This document shows positions 8,571 through 16,906 of a stretch of 64,000 nt of DNA, one piece after another. The notes beneath the pieces were generated by a model. The model did no database searches, was not told the origin of the DNA, and was given only the letters and a program-made list of their open reading frames with translations. Position 1 is the first letter of the stretch, and each line of letters opens with the position of its first letter. The position numbers and the translations under genes are program-made. The DNA lies in NCBI RefSeq assembly GCF_047468865.1, contig NZ_JBLGTV010000004.1, positions 1 to 64,000 on the forward strand. The letters run 5' to 3'. Source of the stretch: Castellaniella hirudinis_A (GTDB taxonomy: Bacteria > Pseudomonadota > Gammaproteobacteria > Burkholderiales > Burkholderiaceae_B).

Positions 8571-9350
8571 ATGCCACAGAAGGAACCCCCCGCCCAAAAC
8601 GCCTTTTCAGGCGCGCTGCTGGCGCAGGCCGATACCCTGCCGCCCGCCTGGCGCGACACCCTGCAGGCCCCCCACTTGCACAAAATCCTGGCCCGGCTGG
8701 ATGCCATGCTGGCCGAGCGCCTGGCGCAAGGCGTGGAAATCTATCCGCTGCGGCCCTTTCGCGCCCTGATCGAAACCCCGCCCGAAGCCGTGCAAGTGGT
8801 GATCGTGGGACAAGACCCCTACCACGGCCCCAACCAAGCCCAGGGGCTGGCGTTCTCGGTGCCGGATTTCTGTCCCACCCCGCCCAGCCTGCGCAATATG
8901 TTCAAGGAACTGGCCCAGGAATACGGCGCGCCGGAACACCCCCCGCGCAACAGCCTGGTGCGTTGGGCCCGGCAGGGCGTGCTGTTGCTGAACACCGCCC
9001 TGACGGTGGAATCCCACCGGCCGGCATCCCACGCCAAGCTGGGCTGGGAACACATCACCGACGCCCTGATCATGCGCGTGCTGCGCGAGCCTCGTCCCAA
9101 GGTGCTGATGCTGTGGGGCAGCCATGCCCAGGCGCGCCAGCGCCTGCTGGAACTGCAAGCCCCCGCAGGCCCCGTCCAGGTGCTGCTGGCCAACCACCCG
9201 TCGCCGTTGTCCGCGCTGCGGCCGCCCCGGCCATTCATCGGCTGCGGGCATTTTCGCCAGGCCAACGACTGGCTGCAGTCGCAGGGCCAGTCAGGCATCG
9301 ACTGGATGCTGGCACGCAGCCCCGCCGCCGCCGCGGGATATGGCGGCTGA
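8571..9350 (+). CDS. ung: Uracil-DNA glycosylase
   Basis: This enzyme removes uracil from DNA by base excision, starting repair of deaminated cytosine and misincorporated dUMP. The 259-residue protein has the family 1 water-activating motif VGQDPYHG (near residue 82, catalytic Asp), the uracil-binding block LLLNTALTVE, and the DNA-intercalating loop NHPSPLSALR (near residue 208). It is slightly longer than the E. coli enzyme because of an N-terminal extension of about 30 residues. It follows the ABC operon by 13 bp. Its last 60 bases overlap the 3' end of the convergent GGDEF gene. Confidence 0.95.
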   Translation: MPQKEPPAQNAFSGALLAQADTLPPAWRDTLQAPHLHKILARLDAMLAERLAQGVEIYPLRPFRALIETPPEAVQVVIVGQDPYHGPNQAQGLAFSVPDFCPTPPSLRNMFKELAQEYGAPEHPPRNSLVRWARQGVLLLNTALTVESHRPASHAKLGWEHITDALIMRVLREPRPKVLMLWGSHAQARQRLLELQAPAGPVQVLLANHPSPLSALRPPRPFIGCGHFRQANDWLQSQGQSGIDWMLARSPAAAAGYGG

Positions 9351-10514
9351 GGCATCCCGGGCATCCTGGCTGACCCACACCGGCCAGGCGCGCACGCAAT
9401 CCCGGCCGGACGTCTTGGCGGCGTAAAGCGCCTGATCCGCCCGGGCCAGCAGGCGATCCAGGTTATAGCCGACCTGCTGGGCGCAGGCGATGCCGATACT
9501 GACCGTGATGGCGCACGGCAAGCTCGCCGCCTGATCGGACAGCTGCGCGCGAATCCGGGCCGCCAGAGCCTGAGCGCCCAGCGGCCCCAGGCTGGTCGCC
9601 AACACGGTGAATTCCTCGCCGCCCAGGCGGGCGGGCAACGCCGAATCACCGGCGCAGCCGCGCAACACTTGCGCAAACCGCGCCAGGACGTGGTCGCCGG
9701 CTTCATGGCCGAAACGGTCGTTGATGGCTTTGAACCAGTCCAGATCGCACATCAGCACGGCGACATCGACATGGTTCAGGCGGGCGTTTTCGAGCATCGG
9801 TGCACCGCGCTCGAACAGGGCGCGGCGGTTGGGCAGCTTGGTCAGGGCGTCGTGCAAAGCCGCATAGCGGTAGTTCTGCTCGGCCCGGGCGCGCACCATC
9901 ATCAAGACGCCGAACGGCAGGCCGATGCCGAAGAACAAGGCTTCCAGCATGACGAGAGAAAAGTCCGGCCAGTACGGCCAGATATCCCCGGGCAAGGCGG
10001 TGGTGAACACGCGGTAAACGTAGAAGCCCCCATGCGCCACCAGAAAGCACAGCAACGGCAGGGCCGCGCCCCGGTTGAGGCGCCACTGCGGCCACACAGC
10101 CCGCACACTCGCCCCGATGTAGCACAGGCAAATCAAGGAATAGGCCACCACCCGCCAGCCCGCATGCAGCATGAAGGCCGGCCACAGGGAAAGCAGCAGC
10201 CAGGCGGCCGCGCCCAGCCCCATCCCGGCCCAGGAAACAGGCCGTCCGCGAAACACATTCAAACTGGTCCACAAACAAGCATGCCCCGTGATGATCAGGC
10301 TATTGGTGACGATCACGGACAGCGCAAACCAGTCGATGCGCTCACGCGCGATGCCCATCAAAAAACCCAGGCAGGCCAGCCAGATGCTGGTCGCCACCCA
10401 CAGCAGGGTGCGATCGCGGCCCGCCTGGAAGGCGGCGGCAAACGTCAACCCCCCCACCAGAAACTGGACAAAAGCGACAACGATCAAGAGAGTGGCTGGA
10501 TCAAGTGTGCGCAT
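9291..10514 (-). CDS. Membrane GGDEF diguanylate cyclase
   Basis: This is a putative cyclic di-GMP synthase. The 407-residue protein has an N-terminal region with about six hydrophobic helices (residues 8-210) and a C-terminal GGDEF domain (about 225-385) containing KLPNRRALFER, CDLDWFKAINDRFGHEAGD and the active-site motif GGEEF near residue 300. The residues before GGEEF (GDSALPARL) do not form the usual RxxD I-site, so product inhibition is probably absent, unlike the cyclase encoded at 1.7-3.6 kb. No sensory domain other than the membrane block is recognisable. The 3' end overlaps ung by 60 bp in a convergent arrangement, so the last 20 residues lie in shared sequence and may be variable. 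Confidence 0.85.
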   Translation of the reverse strand: MRTLDPATLLIVVAFVQFLVGGLTFAAAFQAGRDRTLLWVATSIWLACLGFLMGIARERIDWFALSVIVTNSLIITGHACLWTSLNVFRGRPVSWAGMGLGAAAWLLLSLWPAFMLHAGWRVVAYSLICLCYIGASVRAVWPQWRLNRGAALPLLCFLVAHGGFYVYRVFTTALPGDIWPYWPDFSLVMLEALFFGIGLPFGVLMMVRARAEQNYRYAALHDALTKLPNRRALFERGAPMLENARLNHVDVAVLMCDLDWFKAINDRFGHEAGDHVLARFAQVLRGCAGDSALPARLGGEEFTVLATSLGPLGAQALAARIRAQLSDQAASLPCAITVSIGIACAQQVGYNLDRLLARADQALYAAKTSGRDCVRAWPVWVSQDARDASAAISRGGGGAACQHPVDA

Positions 10515-10674
10515 CGCGGGAGGGGTTGCCTGCTTGAGGATGTTTCATGGCTGAAGCATCAAAAAGTTACAACCCTTATTTCACCACAAGCCCGGTTTTT
10601 TCTCCACGGCCGTCCGTGCTATCGTTACACGCGCTTGTCCCGTGGCCCGCGCCCGCCCTTTCACCCCCATCACG

Positions 10675-11376
10675 ATGTCCGCTTCACCCGCTTCTCTCTC
10701 CATGATCAGCCTGAGCGCCCCGGTCGCCATGGGCTATATCCCGCTGGGGGCCGTCTTCGGGTTCCTGTTCGTGCAGGCGGGCGGCCCGGGCGAACTGGCG
10801 GTGCTGTCCAGCCTGCTGGTCTATGCGGGCGCGGCCCAGTTCATGATGGTGCCGATGCTGGCCGCCGGGCTGCCCTTGGGCGCGATTGCCCTGGCCACGC
10901 TGGTGCTGAACTTGCGGCACATCTTCTACGGCCTGTCGTTGTTAAACAACATGCCCTCCCGGCGCTGGCAGCGCTGGTACAGCATTTTCGCCCTCACGGA
11001 CGAATCCTACTCCGTCCTGACGGCGCTCCGTCCCCAGGATCGGGCGCGGCGCATGGCGCTGGTATGCGCCCTGAACCAGGGCTGGTGGGTGCTGGGCACT
11101 GTGCTGGGGGTAGTGCTGGGCGCTCAAGTGCAAATCGGCCTGACGGGCCTGGACTTCGTGCTGGCCGCCCTGTTCGCCGTGCTGGCGGTCGAGCAATGGC
11201 GCGCCCGGCGCGATGTGGCGCCTATCTGGATTGCGCTGGCGGCCTATGCCGTGGCCCTGGCGGTGCTGCCCGGCCAGGCCCTGGCGGCGGCCATCGCCCT
11301 GAGCCTGATCGCCGTTGCGCTGCGCCCCGCGCGCCCGGTTGCCGGCCCCCGCCACACCCGAGCCCGCCATGACTGA
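10675..11376 (+). CDS. azlC: AzlC-family branched-chain amino-acid exporter, large subunit
   Basis: This is the large membrane subunit of a two-component exporter; characterised relatives export branched-chain amino acids or analogues. The 233-residue protein shows the family start MGYIPLGAVFGFLFVQAG, the YAGAAQFMMVPML block and LNLRHIFYGLSL. There are five or six hydrophobic helices. The ATG at 10675 is preferred over a GTG at 10642 because the family begins just before this hydrophobic block. It overlaps azlD by eight bases, which indicates translational coupling. Confidence 0.88.
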   Translation: MSASPASLSMISLSAPVAMGYIPLGAVFGFLFVQAGGPGELAVLSSLLVYAGAAQFMMVPMLAAGLPLGAIALATLVLNLRHIFYGLSLLNNMPSRRWQRWYSIFALTDESYSVLTALRPQDRARRMALVCALNQGWWVLGTVLGVVLGAQVQIGLTGLDFVLAALFAVLAVEQWRARRDVAPIWIALAAYAVALAVLPGQALAAAIALSLIAVALRPARPVAGPRHTRARHD

Positions 11377-11689
11377 CCCGGATTACATCCTGGCGGCCAT
11401 CGGCCTGATGGCCATCATCACTGCGGGCCTGCGCGCCTTGCCGTTCATCGCGGGCCATTGGCTGCGGCGCCACCCGCTGGTGCACAAGCTGGGCGATGCC
11501 CTGCCCCTGTCGATCATGGTGCTGCTGCTGGTGGACACCCTGGCCGGACAGTCGCGCCAGAATCCCGCCGGCCTCTGGCAGGAGCTGCTGGCCGTGGCCC
11601 TGGTGGTGCTGCTGCAATGGCGCACCCGGCAAACGCTGTTGAGCATCGTGGCCGGCACGGCGGCCTATGTAGCGCTGCGGGCGCTGTAG
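11369..11689 (+). CDS. azlD: AzlD-family exporter small subunit
   Basis: This is the small partner of AzlC, with 106 residues and four hydrophobic helices. The pattern ITAGLRALPFIAGHWLRRHP near residue 17 is typical of the family, and the length is normal. The ATG at 11369 lies inside the azlC stop (ATGACTGA). No substrate can be derived from sequence; branched-chain amino acids are the precedent. Confidence 0.87.
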   Translation: MTDPDYILAAIGLMAIITAGLRALPFIAGHWLRRHPLVHKLGDALPLSIMVLLLVDTLAGQSRQNPAGLWQELLAVALVVLLQWRTRQTLLSIVAGTAAYVALRAL

Positions 11690-11848
11690 CCCTGGCCTGC
11701 GGCGCGGCGGCGCATGGCCGCGTATCAGGCCAGACAGCATCGCGCGCGCCGTGGCCGGGGACGCGACGGCATCCCAACGGGCGCGGCTGCGCAAGCCGTC
11801 GCCGGGCTTTTACAATGACAGGGTCTTTTCTCTGTCCAGGATATCATC

Positions 11849-12331
11849 ATGCCCAGCTTTGACGCTGTCTCCGAAGTCGACAAACATGAACTCGGCAACG
11901 CCGTGGATCAGGCCAACCGCGAACTGGCCACCCGCTTTGATTTCAAAGGCTCCGACGCCAAATTCGAACTGGAAGGCTATGTGGTCACCCAACTGGCCCC
12001 CAGCGCGTTCCAGTTGAAGCAGATGCTGGATATCCTGCGCGGGCGGTTGTCGGCCCGGGGCATCGACGTGCGCTGCATGGAACCGGCCGACCCCCTGGAG
12101 AACCTGGGCGGCGCCCGCCAGAAGATCACGATCCGGCAAGGCATCGAGCAGGCCGTGGCCAAGAAACTGATCGCCGCCATCAAACAAGCCAAGCTCAAGG
12201 TGGAAACCCAGATCAACGGCGACAAGCTGCGCGTGTCCGGCAAGAAACGCGACGACCTGCAAGACGCCATCGCGCTGCTGCGCAAGGCGGACGTGGACTT
12301 GCCCCTGCAGTTTCAGAACTTCCGCGACTGA
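11849..12331 (+). CDS. yajQ: YajQ-family nucleotide-binding protein
   Basis: This is a small cytoplasmic protein with two ferredoxin-like folds. Relatives bind cyclic di-GMP or nucleotides and can act as transcriptional cofactors in Xanthomonas and Pseudomonas. The 160-residue protein has the family start MPSFDAVSEVDKHELGNAV, the RFDFKGS motif near residue 29 and the conserved end DLPLQFQNFRD. An AGGATATC ribosome-binding site precedes the ATG at 11849. It lies convergent with trpB, 14 bp apart. Two diguanylate cyclase genes occur within 10 kb, but no direct link is shown. Confidence 0.93.
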   Translation: MPSFDAVSEVDKHELGNAVDQANRELATRFDFKGSDAKFELEGYVVTQLAPSAFQLKQMLDILRGRLSARGIDVRCMEPADPLENLGGARQKITIRQGIEQAVAKKLIAAIKQAKLKVETQINGDKLRVSGKKRDDLQDAIALLRKADVDLPLQFQNFRD

Positions 12332-12345
12332 AGCCGAAACGCGCC

Positions 12346-13554
12346 CTACAAGCCCAATACCTGGGCGACGTAGTCGGCGTCCTTGTCGCCCCGGCCCGAC
12401 AGGTTGACCAGAATGTGCCGGTCGGCCGGCAGGCCGGGGGCTTCGCGCATGGCCCAGGCCACCGCGTGGGCGCTTTCCAGCGCCGGGATGATGCCCTCGA
12501 CCCGGGACAGGGTCATGAAGGCATCCAGGCATTCCCGGTCGGTGACGGATTGATAATCGACCCGGCCCAAATCCTTGAGATAGCTGTGCTGCGGCCCCAC
12601 CCCGGGATAATCGAGGCCGGAGGCGATGCTGTGCACCGCCGCCGGGGTGCCGTCCGGGTTTTCGAGCACATAGCATTTCATGCCGTGGATTTCGCCGGGC
12701 TTGCCCACGCTGAGGGTGGCGGCATGGCGGCCGGGCTTGTCCACGCCTTCGCCCGAGGGCTCGACCCCCACCAGGCGGACATCCGCATCCGGCAGGAAGG
12801 CGGTGAAAATGCCCATGGCGTTGGATCCGCCCCCCACGCAAGCCACGACCATTTCGGGCAGGCGGCCATGGCGATCCAGAAACTGCTGCCGGGCCTCGCG
12901 CCCCACGATACTTTGGAAGTCGCGCACCATCATGGGGAAAGGATGCGGCCCCACCACGGAACCAATGGCATAAAAATAATCGCCCGGGTTGGTCAGGTAT
13001 TCTTCGAAAGCGCTGTCGACGGCTTCTTTGAGGGTGGCGGCCCCGCGCGTGACGGGCACCAGCGTGCAGCCCAGAATGCGCATTTTGGTGACATTGGGGT
13101 GTTCTTTTTCGATGTCGACCTGGCCCATGTGGATTTCGCAGGGAATCCCCACCAGGGCGCAGGCGGTGGCCAGGGCCACGCCATGCTGGCCGGCGCCGGT
13201 CTCGGCGATGACTTTTTTCTTGCCCATGAAACGCGCCAGCAAGGCTTCGCCCAGGCAATGGTTGATTTTATGGGCGCCCGTGTGGTTGAGGTCTTCGCGC
13301 TTCAGGTGGATCTGCGCGCCGCCCAACTGGTCGGACAGGCGGCGGGCATGGAAGATCGGGCTGGGACGGCCGACATAATCGGCATGCAGCTGGGCGAGTT
13401 CGTCCTGGAAATCCTGCCGTTGCGTGATGCGGCCATAGGCCGCCGTGATGTCGTCCATGGCCTGCTTGAGGTGCGGCGGCACCAGTTGGCCCCCGTAAGG
13501 GCCGAAATAGCCGTCGGCATCGGGCATGGGGGCGAAATCGGGCAGACTGCTCAT
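12346..13554 (-). CDS. trpB: Tryptophan synthase beta chain, orphan copy
   Basis: This PLP enzyme condenses indole with serine to give tryptophan. The 402-residue protein has the PLP-lysine motif HTGAHKIN, the catalytic Glu in AETGAGQHGVA, and the phosphate-binding CVGGGSNAMG loop, so it should be active. No trpA or trpF is adjacent; the neighbours are yajQ and a flavin reductase-like gene. The segment EIHMGQVDIEKEHPNVTKM differs from the usual alpha-responsive communication region, so it may act alone on free indole or on another nucleophile. The ATG at 13554 follows AGGATCACCCC. A second trpB in a trpFBA operon elsewhere in the genome would be expected. Confidence 0.88.
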   Translation of the reverse strand: MSSLPDFAPMPDADGYFGPYGGQLVPPHLKQAMDDITAAYGRITQRQDFQDELAQLHADYVGRPSPIFHARRLSDQLGGAQIHLKREDLNHTGAHKINHCLGEALLARFMGKKKVIAETGAGQHGVALATACALVGIPCEIHMGQVDIEKEHPNVTKMRILGCTLVPVTRGAATLKEAVDSAFEEYLTNPGDYFYAIGSVVGPHPFPMMVRDFQSIVGREARQQFLDRHGRLPEMVVACVGGGSNAMGIFTAFLPDADVRLVGVEPSGEGVDKPGRHAATLSVGKPGEIHGMKCYVLENPDGTPAAVHSIASGLDYPGVGPQHSYLKDLGRVDYQSVTDRECLDAFMTLSRVEGIIPALESAHAVAWAMREAPGLPADRHILVNLSGRGDKDADYVAQVLGL

Positions 13555-13782
13555 GGGGTGATCCTGTGTGGTTTTGAAGATTCCGGGGGGCACGACCACG
13601 CATTGTGTGGCGCATTCCCGGCACCGTCAATCAAGACAAACGCGAAGGCGCGGCGCGCCGGCGACCGATACCCCTGATGGCGCCATCGTCAAAGGCGGCA
13701 GGCGGCGCTTTCAGCCCTATACTGATCGCAAGGCCCTGCGCCGGACGCCGGCGCGGCCATTCTCCATCAAAAAGGCAAGATC

Positions 13783-14493
13783 ATGACCACTTATGATGTG
13801 AAGCTTCTTGGCAAGCGCGATATCGCCGAAGGCACCATGGAATTCACGCTGGAAAAACCCGCCGGGCTGGACATCCGCGCGGGCCAGTTCTGCGACGTCA
13901 AGCTGCCCTGCCCCGAAGGCACGCCCAAGCACGACGGCATCCACGGGTTCTCGTTCGTCAACGCCCCCTTCGAGCCGCACGTGGTGGTGGCCACCCGCAT
14001 GCGCGGCACCGCCTTCAAGAACGCCTTCCGAGACATCCCCGACGGCACCATGGTGAAGCTGATCGCGCCCTTTGGCGACTTCACCCTGCACAAGGCCGAA
14101 TCCACCCCGGCGGTGTTTATCATCGGAGGGATCGGCATTACCCCGGCGCGCAGCATGATCGCCCAAGCCCTGCACGACCGCACGGCCCACCGGCTGACGC
14201 TGATCTACGCCAACCGCACCCCAGCCCAGGCCGCCTATACGAACGAGCTGCATCAACTGGCCCGGGATCACGCAAACTTCACCTTCGTGCCGGTCTACAC
14301 CGGCACCCAGGCGGATGGGGCCGAACACGGCCGCGTCAACGCCGACATCATCCGCCGCCATGTGCCCGACCTGGCCGCCCCGCGCTTCTACCTGGCGGGC
14401 CCCGAAGGCATGGTCAAGGCCATGCGCGCCCTGCTGATCGACATCGGCGCCGACGAAGACAACATCCGCGCCGAAGAATTCGAAGGCTACTGA
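13783..14493 (+). CDS. Ferredoxin/flavodoxin-NADP reductase-like protein
   Basis: This is a two-domain flavoprotein of the ferredoxin reductase superfamily with 236 residues. The N-terminal FAD barrel contains a modified flavin-binding motif HGFSFVNAP (where RxYS is usual). The NAD(P) domain contains IIGGIGITPARSMIAQAL (near residue 110) and ends in YLAGPEGMVKAMRALL. No iron-sulfur cysteines are present, so it needs a separate electron acceptor. Electron partner and substrate are unknown. It is transcribed divergently from the orphan trpB, 228 bp apart, and is followed by a GC-rich hairpin. Confidence 0.78.
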   Translation: MTTYDVKLLGKRDIAEGTMEFTLEKPAGLDIRAGQFCDVKLPCPEGTPKHDGIHGFSFVNAPFEPHVVVATRMRGTAFKNAFRDIPDGTMVKLIAPFGDFTLHKAESTPAVFIIGGIGITPARSMIAQALHDRTAHRLTLIYANRTPAQAAYTNELHQLARDHANFTFVPVYTGTQADGAEHGRVNADIIRRHVPDLAAPRFYLAGPEGMVKAMRALLIDIGADEDNIRAEEFEGY

Positions 14494-14526
14494 TCCCGAA
14501 GGCGCCCGCCCCTTCGGCCATGCACC

Positions 14527-14553
14527 AACGGCCCCCGCCGCCCGGGGGCCGTT
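14527..14553 (+). terminator. Hairpin after the flavin reductase-like gene
   Basis: AACGGCCCCC (14527-14536) pairs with GGGGGCCGTT (14544-14553) around a seven-base loop. It lies between the reductase stop and the amidotransferase start at 14571. It resembles a terminator, but no T-run follows beyond the TT of the stem. Confidence 0.55.
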
Positions 14554-14570
14554 CCCCAATCTGAAAACCC

Positions 14571-15302
14571 ATGCACATCGGCCTTTTGCAATGCGACGAC
14601 GTCGCCGAACCCCTGCAAGCCCGCCACGGCAGTTATCCAGACATGATCCGCACCCTGCTGCAGGCGGCCGACCCCCGCATCCAGCTGACTGTTTTCGCCT
14701 GCCACCAGGGCCAAGCGCCCACCCGCACCGACGGCATGGACGCCTGGATCACCACCGGGTCGAAATGCGGGGCCAACGACGACGCCGAATGGATCAGCCG
14801 GCTCACGGACTTCATCCGCACCCTCTGGCAGGAAAGACAAACGCTGGTCGGCATCTGCTTCGGCCACCAGCTCATGGCCAAGGCCCTGGGCGGCCGGGTC
14901 GAGCGCAGCCCGCGGGGCTGGGGCATCGGCGCGTACCCCACCCGCATCGCCCAGGCCGAACCCTGGATGAGCCCCTGGTATTCCAGCCAGCTGCAACTGC
15001 TGTCCAGCCACCAGGATCAGGTGGTCGAGCTGCCGCCTCAGGGCCGGGTATTGGCCCACAGCGGGTTCTGCCCCATTTATATGATGCAGGTGGGCGAGAC
15101 CTTTCTGGGCCTCCAGGGCCATCCTGAATTCACCCGGGCCTATATGGCCGACCTGCTGGCGTCGCGCCGCGACCGCATCGACCCCATCCGCCTGCAGGCG
15201 GCCCGCCACAGCTTGCGCCAGCCGGTGCACGATGTCCTGATGGCGCACTGGATACTGGGCTTTATGCGGACGGCGGCGGCGGTTCCAGCAGCCGCAGCAT
15301 AG
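14571..15302 (+). CDS. Class I glutamine amidotransferase-like protein
   Basis: The 243-residue protein has the triad of the GMP-synthase-type amidotransferase domain: Cys in GICFGHQLMA (near residue 98), and His and Glu in GLQGHPEF near residue 182. It stands alone, with no fused synthetase, as in the YxxE/GuaA-like and gamma-glutamyl hydrolase (PuuD-like) groups. It could hydrolyse a gamma-glutamyl compound or supply ammonia to a partner; sequence does not decide. The start MHIGLLQCDDV is typical. Its 3' end overlaps the convergent DUF2520 gene by 41 bp. Confidence 0.8.
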   Translation: MHIGLLQCDDVAEPLQARHGSYPDMIRTLLQAADPRIQLTVFACHQGQAPTRTDGMDAWITTGSKCGANDDAEWISRLTDFIRTLWQERQTLVGICFGHQLMAKALGGRVERSPRGWGIGAYPTRIAQAEPWMSPWYSSQLQLLSSHQDQVVELPPQGRVLAHSGFCPIYMMQVGETFLGLQGHPEFTRAYMADLLASRRDRIDPIRLQAARHSLRQPVHDVLMAHWILGFMRTAAAVPAAAA

Positions 15303-16188
15303 CCTGCGCCTGGGCATCGTCCAGACGACCCGCCTGCCGGGCCAGCGCCACCCCTCGGGCGCCCAGTTGGTCGTACAGCCGGGCCATGGCGGGATCCAGC
15401 GCCATCAGGGCCTGGCGGTGCTGGCGCACCGTGCCGATATCCCCCCGCGACACCGGGCCGGGCATGCCGGCCGCCACCCCGCTGTGGGCGATGGAGGCCA
15501 CGGTGCCGCGCAGCAGCGGCAGCAAGGCGTCCATTGCTTGCTGTTCGGTGGCCCCCCAGGATTGCCACAGGCGCACGGCGTCGGCCAGCAAGGCATGGAC
15601 GTGCTGCGAGGCATAGCCCCCCGAGGCGTGGTAGCGCACCCGGGCATCGGGGGGCAGGTCGATACCCTGGCAGCCCAGGCGGGCGGCCAGCCGCCACAGC
15701 ACGGTTTGCAAAGCCGGATCGGCGGATTCGATGGCGACGGTGCAGCCGGACAGGCTGTCGGCCGCCGCCCGGGCATCGGCGCCGAAGGCCTGCATGGGAT
15801 GAAAGCCCCCCACCGCGGCGCCGGCCTGGCGCGCCGGCTGCAGCACCGACACAGGGGTCGCCCCGCTGCAATGCACCACCCACTGGCCGGCCCGCCAGGC
15901 GATGCCCTGGGCGACCTCGGCGATGACGGCATCCGGCGTGGTGATGAACACCAGGTCGCAGTCGTCCGCCACCGCCTGAGGATCGACAGCCCGGCAGCCC
16001 GGCCCCAGAACCCGGGCCATGGCGACGGCGGACGCATGGCGGCGGCTGGCCACCCGCCCCACGGGCCGGCCGGCCCGCTGCAGCGCCAGCGCCAGCGCGG
16101 CGGCCAAGCGGCCCGCCCCGATGAAACCCAGGCGGCACGCATCGGCATCGGGGGCTGGGCCGGACAAGGCGGAAGACAGGCGATCCAT
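15262..16188 (-). CDS. Rossmann-fold / DUF2520 dehydrogenase-like protein
   Basis: This 308-residue cytoplasmic protein has an N-terminal NAD(P)-binding Rossmann domain (GFIGAGRLAAALALAL near residue 20) and a C-terminal DUF2520 helical domain containing RVRYHASGGYASQHVHALL. The layout resembles 6-phosphogluconate dehydrogenase-type and F420-dependent oxidoreductases. The motif HCSGATPVSVLQPARQAGA and the GGFHPMQAF block are family hallmarks. Substrate unknown. wrbA lies 38 bp upstream on the same strand, so the two may form an operon. The 3' end overlaps the amidotransferase gene. Confidence 0.8.
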   Translation of the reverse strand: MDRLSSALSGPAPDADACRLGFIGAGRLAAALALALQRAGRPVGRVASRRHASAVAMARVLGPGCRAVDPQAVADDCDLVFITTPDAVIAEVAQGIAWRAGQWVVHCSGATPVSVLQPARQAGAAVGGFHPMQAFGADARAAADSLSGCTVAIESADPALQTVLWRLAARLGCQGIDLPPDARVRYHASGGYASQHVHALLADAVRLWQSWGATEQQAMDALLPLLRGTVASIAHSGVAAGMPGPVSRGDIGTVRQHRQALMALDPAMARLYDQLGARGVALARQAGRLDDAQAQAMLRLLEPPPPSA

Positions 16189-16226
16189 TCAGTCGAATCC
16201 CGTCGGATAGCGCACCCCGGCGCGGA

Positions 16227-16823
16227 TCATGCGGCCGAAAGCTTCTCGGCGAACTGCACCAGCCGCCGCGCCTGATGGCCGATGCTGGCCTCGACCTCGG
16301 GCGTGAACGGCTGGCCCTGGGTGTGGCTGTAGCCATAGGGATTGCCGCCGGTCTTGAAGATGCAGGGGTCGGTAAAGCCGGGGGCCACGACAATCCCCCC
16401 CCAATGAAACACCGTGGTGTAGAACGACAGAATCGTGGCTTCCTGGCCGCCATGCGTGTTTTGCGCCGACGACATGGCCGACACGGCCTTGTTGGCCAAG
16501 CCGCCCTTGGCCCAAAAGCCCCCCAGCGTATCAATGAAGGCCCGCATCTGGCTGGCCATGACGCCGAACCGCGTGGGGCACGAAAACAGGTACGCGTTGG
16601 CCCATTCCAGGTCGTCCACCGTGGCCACGGGGATGTCGGCGGTCTTGTCCGCCTGCGCCTGCCAGGCTTCCTGCCCCGCCACGACCTGGGCCGGGGCGGT
16701 CTCGGGCGCTTTCAGCAGGCGGACTTCCGCGCCCGCCGCGGTGGCCGCCTGGGCGGCGATGGATGCCATCTGGTGATTGGTGCCATAGGTGGAATAGTAA
16801 ACAACTGCAAGCCGGACATTCAT
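16227..16823 (-). CDS. wrbA: NAD(P)H:quinone oxidoreductase, WrbA type
   Basis: This FMN flavodoxin-like enzyme reduces quinones by two electrons and protects against redox cycling. The 198-residue protein begins with the flavin phosphate loop VYYSTYGTNHQMA. It contains PTRFGVMASQMRAFIDTLGG, FSSAQNTHGGQE-like sequence (here MSSAQNTHGGQEATILS) and NPYGYSHTQG, all family markers. The length is normal. A GGAGATCTCC sequence sits just upstream of the ATG and can serve as the ribosome-binding site. It is probably cotranscribed with the DUF2520 gene. Confidence 0.93.
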   Translation of the reverse strand: MNVRLAVVYYSTYGTNHQMASIAAQAATAAGAEVRLLKAPETAPAQVVAGQEAWQAQADKTADIPVATVDDLEWANAYLFSCPTRFGVMASQMRAFIDTLGGFWAKGGLANKAVSAMSSAQNTHGGQEATILSFYTTVFHWGGIVVAPGFTDPCIFKTGGNPYGYSHTQGQPFTPEVEASIGHQARRLVQFAEKLSAA

Positions 16824-16906
16824 GGAGATCTCCTGGAAGTGAAGACAGTAGTGACAGTCGCGGCCCCGCCGTGCCGGGCCGCTGTCTGACGATCCGACTT
16901 TACGCC

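Noticed and set aside
14571..15302. Amidotransferase as a guaA fragment
   Set aside because: The protein is complete, with its own start and stop, and no synthetase domain lies nearby. It is a stand-alone family member.
16227..16823. Alternative reading of wrbA as a plain flavodoxin
   Set aside because: The STYGTNHQMA, PTRFG and SSAQNTHGGQE blocks and the length fit WrbA, not flavodoxin.
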